A stretch of DNA of 64,000 nucleotides, from assembly GCF_933775445.1 (NCBI RefSeq), contig NC_065874.1, positions 24,684,501-24,748,500 of the forward strand, given 5' to 3'. The notes under the pieces are model-generated. The model was not told the DNA's origin. It searched no databases and saw only the letters and a program-made list of their open reading frames with translations. This DNA comes from Argentina anserina (lineage: Eukaryota; Streptophyta; Magnoliopsida; Rosales; Rosaceae). The translations under genes were made by a program, and so were the position numbers. Positions 10,746 to 20,421 of the stretch are shown here, piece by piece (position 1 is the stretch's first letter; every line of letters starts with the position of its first letter).

Positions 10746-12935
10746 TAGGGCTGTTAATCGGTTCTGGTTCTTTAAGGAACCGTTGGAACCGAACCGGTTA
10801 AGAGGAGTTCGGTCCGGTTCCTGAAAACATTTATACACTTTTCACTAGAACCGAACCGTATGAATAATAAATGGTTTAGTTCGGTTCTTTATCTGAAATT
10901 CATCAGGAACCGTTGGATATGAAGTTTTATTCTTGGCCTTTAGATTTCTATGTTTAGATGATGAATTACACTAGTACACTACGTGGCAGCACAAAACTTC
11001 AACTTTTGTTCTCCTTCCAGACCTCGACTTCTTGTTCCATTCCCAATTTTCTGGTCTTGTGCCTCAGCACCTCGGCGGCGAAAGCGGCTTATCATCATCA
11101 TCCCTTCTCCGACTTCTCGTTCCAGACCCAAGCACTTAACAAAGTAAAGGATCAGCAGCTTGGTCAGTGCTTCGTCTTCTCCATGTCTTCTCAGGACTTC
11201 TTCTTCTTCTTCTTCTTCCTATCCTTTCAAATTCTTTAAATACCAACCATGTCCTCCTCCACCGCTTCGCCTCCTCTGCCTCGCCCAATCCAACCACGTT
11301 TGCAGTGACTTCAACTCCGTCCTCCACGATGCTCTCGATTCTTCCGAAATCCTCACCTCCCAAGCCAGAGTAAGCATCTCTCCCAGATTTCACATCCGAA
11401 TTTCACTTCTTTACAACTCCGAAACACCGTAAAAGCTTGTGATTCTGTTTATATTTGATGTAGCTGATTCTCGATTGTGTTTTCAATAGCAATTGTGATG
11501 AATTTGTTTGATTTTGAATGGATTAGGATGCTAGGGAGGGATTATGCTCGTAGATTTGGAAAATGTCAGACATAGAGAGGTAAACCAGCATTAGTATCAA
11601 CATGTGCGTTAATTTGGGGAGAACTTCTCTTTACATTGCAGCGAGACATATGATATACATTATTAGGTCCAGTTATGCATGTCCTTTGTTTGACAATTGA
11701 GACTTCAGAATCCTAGAAGCTTGCTATTCCCTTTGATATCATCTCTACTACTGTATGTTTGTTATATGGTTTCAAAGTAGATTCACAACAAGGTAATCTT
11801 TCTTGGGAAGAGACTGGAGATAATCTATAATTTTCCTAGTTATTGATAGACAACTATTTCAATTTACTATTATTTACCCACCTTAGCCAGTAATTGACTC
11901 ATCATGCTACTAAATTTCATGTCACTTCCTATTTCCATCTCATCAACATTTTACCCTGATGCCTGCATCATTAATATATATAGGTCTTATATAATAAGAG
12001 ATATGAATCTACTTGATAAAGGCTTTCCATGAATGTCACCTTCTTGCTTTGGCAACTTGATTGTTGTTTAGGTTTTCTTGAAAGAGACAACTATCTAGGT
12101 TACCATAGTATCGAGTGCCCCAACAATTGGTGCATTTTGATAGACCATATAGGTTCAAGATTTTCGCAACCCCTAATGTTCTTGAAGGGTTCATTGGCTC
12201 TTGTTGTTTCTCAACGGCTTTGGCAAACCATGCCAATATATAATATTAGTTACTTCTTTGAGGTATCTGGTTTCCTTTCATATAAATTTGTTGATATTTT
12301 AGTTTAAATAAGGCTTGAAAGCTATGTTATGAGTTATGACTGCTTATGATACATATAGTTTGGATATGATCCTAGTTATTATATTTGATCAAATACATCC
12401 CTGTCTTTAGTTTATGAATGATTTGAATTTAGTGAAAATGATTGATTGGGAAGTCTTGTTCATAGGGTTGGGAAAAGCTGTGATGTTTCAGATTCTTTTT
12501 TCATCTTAATCATTTTAGATATTTAGGAGTTCCTAATCAAGATGGTTCTGGACCATTTAGTTTATTTTGGTCTTGAGTGAATAGCCAATATCTATATGGA
12601 GATCATGCAAAATTGTGAGGGCTACTGGTGTACTTGAATGTTGATTGAATTATTGTAATCATGAAGCATGTTACTCTAGATAGTAGCACTACTAGTTTAT
12701 TTACTTTGTTACAAATTTTCCACAATTGCATATTGCCAATATCATCAAGAAGCATTGATGTTTAATTGTTTATATAGAGTTTCAGCTACAGGTTTTGCAG
12801 GAACCGTAATGGAACCGTTTGGTTCGGGTCCTAACGGTTCCTACTCTAAAAAACACAAAACCGAACCGTTTAAATAACACGGTTCGATTTACGGTTCTAG
12901 CTATTTTGGCGATTTTGGAACCGTTAACAGCCCTA
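10746..12935. mobile_element. Nested non-autonomous hAT element with perfect 8-bp TSD, 2190 bp
   Basis: The left end TAGGGCTGTTAATCGG and the right end CCGTTAACAGCCCTA are inverted repeats of hAT type. Both are flanked by the identical 8-mer GTTGCAAC (10738-10745 and 12936-12943). Subterminal regions are rich in GAACCG / CGGTTC motifs on both sides (10760-10915 and 12800-12905), likely transposase binding sites. No transposase is encoded. The interior carries what looks like spliced host-gene sequence (11161-11553). The insertion interrupts the older hAT transposase pseudogene, so it is the younger event. Confidence 0.93.
11161..11553 (+). pseudogene. Captured 5' fragment of a host gene, possibly a Transglut_core2/SirB1-domain protein
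   Basis: Inside the nested hAT, an exon-like frame with a serine-rich N-terminal stretch (transit-peptide-like) runs into SDFNSVLHDALDSSEILTSQ and ends at a good donor (AGA|GTAAGC, at 11370). An acceptor (ATTAG|GATGC, exon from 11527) then gives DAREGLCS before a stop at 11551-11553. From memory, the joined LHDALDSS ... AREGxC motif resembles plant plastid proteins with a SirB1-type transglutaminase-like domain; that identification is tentative. No in-frame ATG remains at the 5' end, so this is a non-coding captured fragment. The intron is retained, indicating DNA-level capture rather than retroposition. Confidence 0.45.
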
Positions 12936-14273
12936 GTTGCAACATAAAACTTCTTCAAAAACACACAAAATGCTGCTGCATACCTCCAATTTTCAGAAGT
13001 TGGAGGTCCAACTTTGTTCACAAAATAACTCTTGAATGCCTCATACTCTTCGCCCATTTAGTTAAATGTCAACTCATACTTCAATGCAGTTTTAAGCATA
13101 AGATATGTGTTGTTCCATCTTGTAATAACATCTAACGGGACATTGGCATTTGCTTTGCACTGTTCCAGAATTGCAAACTCCCTAAACTTATCAAGTCTTT
13201 GTGATGAACTCCTCACATATTTGGCACAATTCCAAATGGCAGCAACCTCTAACTCCTTCAAACCATCCTTCACAATCAAGTTGATAATATGACAAGCACA
13301 TCTTAAATGTAGATACTATCTATTAAACATTAAGATTTGATAACTAATAAGCCCCCTCTTTATATATTGGACAACCACATCATTTGCACTAGCATTGTCT
13401 ACTGTAATGTAAACACTTTGTTAATCTCACATTGTCTCAAACATTGCTAAAGTGTTCTCCCAATGTCCTCACCTTTGTGACTTGTAATATTGCAAAAGTT
13501 GATGATCCTTTTGTGTAGCACCCAATCGTGGTCCAAAAAATGCATAGTCACCACCATGTAATTAATATTTTGAATCGATGTGTAAGTGTCGGTGGTGATA
13601 GAGATGGTTGTGTCACTCCCTTTAAGCTGACTTAACAACATAGTCTTCTCCATGTTGTACCTTTCTTGCACACCCTTAGAAACTTGCTTCTTGTCCAAGA
13701 CTGTCCATTGTGGTTCCGACTCATTGCATAAAGCCCTGAATCCCTCCTTGGAAGCTCATCCTTGATAATCATCTCAATACACCTATCATCACACATTTTC
13801 TTGTTCCACCTTCGGTATCCATTGCCTCCACTCACATTATCCCGACTTAGCCTCGCCTGAGTGGGTCACTTTCCTTTGCCTTTTTGATAACAGGGGTGCT
13901 TCTCACACTTCTTGCTATTATACAACATGGAGCTAGTCTTGTTCTTCTCTGCGAGGCACAACACTCTTTCTTGACAATAGTTGCAGGTGTAATATTTAGG
14001 ATCAATTTCACCATTTGGAAGTCTGCACCTGGTAAAGTACTGCCACATAGGGCTTTTGTTTGAGGGCTCTTTTCTCTTCCGAGATAGGCTGCCTTCATGA
14101 GTCCCTTCATTTGCACTCGATGAAAGTGATGGTGTAGTTGGTGGCATATGTGGCAAAGGTGGCAGAGGTGCAGCATATAAACTAGCAGTGGTATCAGCAC
14201 TTGTACTGGATGAAACTGATGGTGTTGAACTTGAATAGCCCATAGTACCATCTTGTGACATGAAAGAATCCAT

Positions 14274-16150
14274 AGCCTACAATGTAACAAGAAAACATCA
14301 ATTATAAAGTTCACAAAACAGACTCTGATTTTACAAAGTAACAATGTAAAGTCGAAAACTAAAAAGAGTATTATAACATCCTAGCTAGCTAGAGTACACA
14401 ACACATATATTGATATATACATGTACATACATTAATAAACCAATAGCTTGATATCAAGAAACTAGTCTAGTTGCATGAACGACTGTGGCCTTGGTTAAGT
14501 TGGTTTCATATCAGATAGCTAGACTTTTTTTCTCTACATATATATATGTCCAACAAATCTTTGTCTTGCTCCAGATTACCCTTTAATAAAATTAAATAGT
14601 CATATCTAATTAAGTAACTGTAACTACAATTCTAATCACAGTTCTTACCTCAATGTGCAATGATTTACCCTCCTAGTCTTGTATCATCCAATATGCAATT
14701 ACTACACTTGCTAGTTGTTGTACAATTACTGAGGCAAAAATAAAAGCAATTAGTAAGAGAAAGACAATGAAACATGAAACAAGAATTACTAATTGACTTA
14801 AGAAAGCTGAAAAAAAAGGGAGAGCAAAAAACTTGCCTATAGCTCACTAATAGTCATATGACCAACAAATATATGACTATTAGTTGATCAATATAGGCAT
14901 ATCTCAGTTAGTCACTACCAACAAATATTTTTCTTGCTCCAAATTACCCTTTTAAAATAACTCAAATAGTCCTATCTAATTAAGTAATTGTAACTACAAT
15001 TATAATCATAGTTTTGTTACATCTGTAAGAGTCCAAAGATGTTGCTTTCAGCCAAATTTAAGTGCAGCAGTTCCATTATGATATAGATACAATCTATCTA
15101 TTTTTAAAACGATGCAAAAACCTTGAATTTCAACAGAACATGAGAATCTTGGGCAATTCCATCTAAAAACGCATGAGATTATAATCAAGTGACTTGAAAC
15201 TAAATAAACCTAATTGAATCTAACTCCCTACTGAACTCAAACAAGCATGTTCATCCAAAACAGTAACTTATAGCCATTTCAAAGGTAATAGAAACATGAT
15301 TAAAAATGAAGATACTGATCAAACTCTTAGTTTCTTACTGTATCAATTGCAACATACGCTCCTAGTCTATTTCTCTTCAATATACAGCTATTGAACTTCC
15401 TTTGCAATCCTTAAGAGGCAAAAAACAAAACAAAAATTGTATTGAGAAACATATATCAAATTCAACTAAGTCTAGGGCTCTAGGCAGAGATGTTTACCAA
15501 GCTTGGAATTGGATCTTGACCGGGTTTCTCTTCAAACTTCAATCACTTGCCCCATAGTTGATGTCTACAAAAGACGAAGATTTTCTTCATATTGACGTCT
15601 TCGATTCATTCAGAAAAAAGTAAAGAAATTGAAGATGAGAACATGAGAACATGACTGTACCTGACGAAGAAGACGAGAGAATGAGTTAGTGGATGACGAA
15701 TCAAAGAATGATAGAAGTGAGAGACGAGAGAAGCAGATCGACAAGTACAGAGATAGACTGAGAGAGAACTCAGAGAAGCCGAGAAGGAAAGTAGGGAACT
15801 GAGAGTCTGAGAGTGGGAGGCTGTCTGGCTAAGTGAGATTAGACTAGTTTAGTAGATTTTCTACCGTTAGGATCTATTTTTCAAATAATCAACAGTTGAA
15901 ATTAAAGATATATATAAGTCGGTAGGTATAATATACCGTGGTATACGGAAAATCAATATCACCAAATGTACAAACTTTAACGTATGGTACACCCGTACCA
16001 CATACCACATACCACATACCAAGTATTTAATACGGATGATATACGAATTGAGTTGGAATAGAAATCTGCCGCTCTTACTTATTTCTCTTCATATATCATC
16101 AAAGTTTAAGAATTACACTTTAAAAAGCATTTCTTATTTAATCATCCATT
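14274..16150. other. 5' side of the hAT locus; no gene recognised
   Basis: AT-rich sequence upstream (minus-strand sense) of the BED-finger exon, probably its 5'UTR/intron and promoter. A GA-rich segment at 15640-15840 and repeated ACATACC motifs at 15990-16025 may mark the end of the outer hAT element. Exact terminal repeats and TSD were not found. Confidence 0.4.
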
Positions 16151-16199
16151 CATTTATTTCCGTTGATACCCTCGGTGTCAAAAGCGAGAAGTAAATCCA

Positions 16200-19100
16200 C
16201 ACCCTCGGTCTAAAACGCAAAATCGAAGTGTGTCCGGCGAGCTTTCTTACTTCTCTTGGGAGTCTTTTGGGCACCAATCGCCCCCATTTGCAAAGTCACT
16301 CAAGCTCAGGTATCTACTTCTCTTCTCTCGCAATCTATAATTTTCCTACTTCACCCCAACTCATTGTACAATCATAGTAGCTGGCTTAGTTTTAATCCAT
16401 AACGGATTGGTATATCTGTGTCTGAATGCCTTTTTATCTATTCCAATCAATTTCTGCTTCAATAGTGATCATATGGTGTGGATCAGAATTTTTTCTTGAG
16501 CTTGGTAATTTTACTTGCAATTCATTTGACAACTACCTTGAAGCTTGCTTCTCCAGAACTAGGCTAGAAATTATGCACCTCGTTTTTAAGTCTCTTATGA
16601 AATCTGGTTGGGTTTTGTCTGGGGTCCTGAATTTGGGGAAGAATCCTAGTCGGAAGCTCGACATTACAGCAGAACTGATTCTGAGGGTTGTGGACCAAAC
16701 AAGTGTTATTAGATTCTTTTCAGGACTTGGAATTTTTCTAGTGTTTTGTGAATGTGTTAATAAACTGAACTGGCGGCATTGATGTTAGGGAAATGTTGTT
16801 GAGGGGGAAAACTAATAACTAATAAATGTCCCAAGTCCTCTCGAAATCTCCTAAACACTGTGGTGATAATTAGGCACTGAGAATCAACACGCTCCACAGG
16901 AAGCTCTTTGCAGCATTCTCTACACTTTTCGCTGCAATCCTATGCTTAATGTTACTTGTTTGGCTTATTCAACAACCCACCAAGCCTCGTTTCTCTCTTA
17001 CAGAAGCCTATATCGACCTCCTTAACCTCTCTGGATGCAATAGCCTCCTCAACTTTGTTCTTTAAAGGTCTACAGTATCAGTTACAAAAAGATATGCAAT
17101 ATTCCTAGTTCCTACTAGTCACTGAAGCCATCTTTTTTCTCTTTTTTGTTCACTCTGAATCTAAGATTTGAAGTCTGAAATAAAAGTAGAGTTTTAAGCT
17201 GCTTATTATTATTATTATTATTATTATTTTGTTATTATTATGCAATTATCAAACTTCATAATAGAGTGGGGGAGAAATTGGTGCCCAGGGCTGGGAGGGG
17301 TACCAATTTATGAGAAAGCTAAAGTATCTATTGGAAGCCCAGAGAAAGATGAATTCTGGGGATATTGGGGAGAATAAACTGGATGTTGGAGCCAACATCA
17401 AGGAGTTGAATGAGATTGATAAGGAGGAGGTCCAAGTGAGGAGAAGAGAAGGGAGCAGGAACTGTTGAGACATCAATGTGAGGGATTGACTTTCAGAGAA
17501 GATTTGGGAGGGAAAGATTGACAAATCATTGAAGGCCTGAAAGATGGGAAGGAGGAGGTTGAGATAACACTTAGAGTTTGCTGTGTCCTCAGCTTCCTTT
17601 GAATTATGACTAGTTGAAGTGGGTAATCTAAATTTTAGAGTGGTGTTGTTGTTATCAGGACTGAAAACCAACAAAGCTAAATGGTTCTTGGTGGGAAAAT
17701 TTCAGCAAATACAAAATTTGAGGATTTGGTTCATGAAGTGGGATGTGGCATAGGACCTCATTTTTTGTTTTTTTTTCCTTCTTTCTAAATATTTGTGTTT
17801 GCCTTTGGGAGGCAATCCTAGCAAAACCTTTTTCGGGAACCCTGTCATAGGGGGGGGGGGGGGGGGGGGAAGAAGTGACTTAAATGGCAGAAATTTCAGT
17901 TTTATTCAAGGGGTAGTTTATTAACTTTGATCAGGCAGTTGAGACTGTGTACAATGATTTTTGAGTTAGCATGGGATTTTAGTGGCAGATTGTGGTATAA
18001 ATTAAGTACAGTTAGCATGGGAATAGGTGGGATGCCAAGCTGGTTCTTAAAACCAGAGTCCCTGGAAGAGGTTGGACCAATTCTCTGCTTATGTAGTCTA
18101 TAGTTAGTTATGGACTGATGGGGTCTTGGGGTTGGCAATTCATGATGTGCTGGTTTCCTGGCTCTATATTTCAAGTTTTTTATAACCCTCCGGTTGACTA
18201 TTTGGCACTGATTGAAGCTGTCGAGTGAATTGAATTTGTTTTAGAAGTAACCTAAAAGACAAGGTGATTCAAGATGTATCATTCATGATTAATCTTCAAG
18301 ATGGATGATTAGATTAGCGGAGACCAAACTGGATGTTAGGAAATAGAGCATGGCCTCTTTTGGAAGTCTGTCTAAGTCGATTCACAGTTTCTGAATTCAT
18401 TGGTCCTCTGATTCCATCTATCCTACTGCAAGTTCCAAGGAAAGCTAAGGTCCTCTCAAGTCACAATACTTGGTTGACTTGCTGTGCATGAGAGAAGTGA
18501 ATACTGTGTTATGCTTTGATGAAGGAGGCTGAGGTGTTTTTATCTCCCCTTGGTCTGCTTAATGTTAAAGTCTAGGAGAAAGAGAGCAGGTGATGTTTTG
18601 TGCACTGTCACTATTGCATCATTTCATGGCAGAGTTTGCTTACGGAAACACGGTTGAGCTGGGCAGCTTCAGTAATGATTGCTGGTCACCTTTTGTGGTT
18701 ATCGTTATGCTTTCAGTAAAGGGAAGAAGGCCAAAGTTCTTTCGGGTTGCGTTGCTTTGGGAATGGTATGAGTTATGAGGGAAAGGAATAGAAGAATACT
18801 TGAAGAGCCTATAAAGGAGTGGGGATTGAGGGAGGCCTAGGTTCTTATCATCTTGATGGGCTCCAACTGTACTGAAGAACTCTTCTCCTGTATTAATCTA
18901 GACTGGAAGGCTTCTATAATTTCATTTTCTGGTTTAGTGTTTCCTAGGCTTTCTTTTCTTGTCTTGCCTCTGTTATTTGATCTTGTGCTTCTTCTGCTGT
19001 GAACTTCTGTTTTTTTAAACTCTGCATATGCTTGTTCTCACCATTGAAGACATGATGTAATTCCACATTGTTACATAATACTGTGTAAAAGATTATCATT

Positions 19101-19451
19101 CAAGAATCTGACAGTGATGTTTCTTTTCTACTTGTAGATATATAGTTCTACAACAGTTCTATGGCCGTATCACGGAATGCTCTTGTTGCTACCGGCTTGG
19201 TAGTTTTTGCATCTGCAGGCTTGGCATTTCCCTTTTACATGGCGTAAGTAGATATTAAACTCAATGACAATGAGCACCATCCAAAAATCTCCTTTCACTA
19301 TGTAACGATACATCTGCTATCCAGGTCATCAAAAACGCCTGTTATCGATCCAACAAAGCCACTGTCACCCCAGGCAACTTTCCGAGGGCCGTATATAAAC
19401 ACTGGCTCGCGTGACGTTGGACCAGATCATCAGACCTACCCAAAGAAGTGA
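16200..19451 (+). CDS. Small conserved plant single-pass membrane protein, 69 aa (CDS 19161-19243 + 19325-19451)
   Basis: Two coding exons encode 69 residues: MAVSRNALVATGLVVFASAG at the start, one hydrophobic helix at ~residues 8-27, then a polar conserved tail with PQATFRGPYINTGSRD and VGPDHQTYPKK. The coding intron is 19244-19324 (GTAAGT..CCAG) and splits an Ala codon. An upstream non-coding exon probably ends at 16309 (CTCAG|GTATCT). It joins at 19138 (TTGTAG), leaving a ~2.8-kb 5'UTR intron; the transcription start near 16200 is a guess. I recall very similar short proteins of unknown function in many plants, possibly organellar, but I cannot name one with certainty. The long intron is filled with LINE debris, yet the coding exons look intact. 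Confidence 0.7.
17250..18930 (+). mobile_element. Decayed LINE (non-LTR retrotransposon) fragment in the 5'UTR intron
   Basis: Plus-strand translation shows scattered LINE ORF2 signatures across frames: CLPLGGNPSKTFFGNPVI just before a G-run (17800-17850), and a C-terminal tryptophan/RNRRI-like segment at 18750-18810. Numerous stops and frameshifts separate them. It has the same orientation as the host gene. The borders are approximate; no target-site duplication or poly(A) tail was seen. Confidence 0.65.
17850..17869 (+). repeat. G20 homopolymer
   Basis: Twenty consecutive G residues inside the LINE relic, at the end of the PLGGNP-type motif. Such a run can form G-quadruplex structures and is also a common place for sequencing or assembly length errors. 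Confidence 0.95.
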
Positions 19452-20421
19452 ACTATCTGGTATGACATCTGCTCTTGTGAGTCCGTTCACATTAACTTGC
19501 ATTTTGCCTCGGTCAAATCTGGCTCAAATATCTCCCCCAGATGAATGGACATGCCTGCATTAAGCACCATCTTGTTCTACAACATGACAAGAAGTGCGAG
19601 GTTTGAAATTCTACTTGTGTTACATCAGATGTGTAAAATTAACTGGTGGTGAGATCTCATTCCAAGTATTACTAGGGTATGTAAAGAACAAAGATATTGG
19701 TATGAAATCCAGACCCTGGGGATGCACATTTATGATTCTGGTGTGACCTTTCACAAATATTGTCCTCATTTTTCTTTTCGACACAAGCTTTGATTATCTC
19801 TCTTTTGTTAGCTGGGTGTGGCTCTATACTGATCTTTTTGTATAGTACTGTCACTTCACCCACTCACGCATCTATGAAGTGCTTCAGATTGAACGTTGAA
19901 GCTTAATGAGATTTGCGCCCGTCAATAGTAAATGTAATAAGAATTCTTGATGAAACTAGAAGATGCAATCGTCTCAAATTTATGCCAACACTTGTATACT
20001 GGTGGTGGTCACGTTAAGCATCTACTTAATGTATCGATATGTTCATACAGACCAAAAACGAAGATCTTACCTTCCTTCCTCGTTCACCTTTGGTTGTTTT
20101 CTAGTAACGTCTAGACTTCCGAAACTTGTGGCTGTGACTTCACCGATGGCCGGTACCGTCCACACCATCAGAAATCTTTGACCAATAAGCTCCCGCCACG
20201 TCTCCAGAACCAAAACAGTGGGTGGTAGTTATACACAACTTTCCCTCCTGAAATTGCCGTTGAAAGCTCCCACAGTTCCCACCAGAGAAATCAGACAACG
20301 CCGAACAAGAACAAAGCCAAACCCCAGTTCAAACTTGCACGCAAACTCCTCTTAACTTCTCCATTTTCTTAAAGCCTCAGACTTCTCTTCATCCCAGAAT
20401 TGAACACCGAAGAAACCCATC
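19452..20421. other. Intergenic: 3'UTR of the 69-aa gene and PAO promoter
   Basis: Contains the 3' flank of the small membrane-protein gene and the upstream region of PAO. The ~240 bases before the PAO start are C/A-rich like a 5'UTR. An open frame at 19963-20181 has no recognisable similarity. No clear TATA box was assigned. Confidence 0.5.

Larger units (their letters stand above)
9863..14273 (-). pseudogene. BED-finger hAT transposase (RICESLEEPER-like), broken and interrupted
   Basis: Read on the minus strand, pieces follow the usual order of plant hAT transposases. A BED-type zinc finger is at 14273-13866 (WQYFTRC, YYTCNYCQ, then H residues near the end). Central catalytic-region pieces lie at 13698-13447 (SITTDTYTSIQNINYMVVT) and 13279-13058 (TRWNNTYLML). 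A DUF4413-like block is at 10630-10388 (KFDKYWG, NVLDPRYKL). The C-terminal dimerisation domain is at 10357-9863 (FDIAKWWKG, VASKNAFSLGSRVVDPFR). Frames change several times and stops occur between blocks. A separate hAT element (10746-12935) splits the coding region just after the KKFYVAT piece. It cannot make a full transposase. Confidence 0.88.

Noticed and set aside
16426..16782. 118-aa plus-strand frame near the leader intron
   Set aside because: It lies in the presumed 5'UTR intron and lacks known similarity.
19963..20181. 72-aa frame upstream of PAO
   Set aside because: No similarity and located in the presumed promoter/5'UTR region; probably chance.
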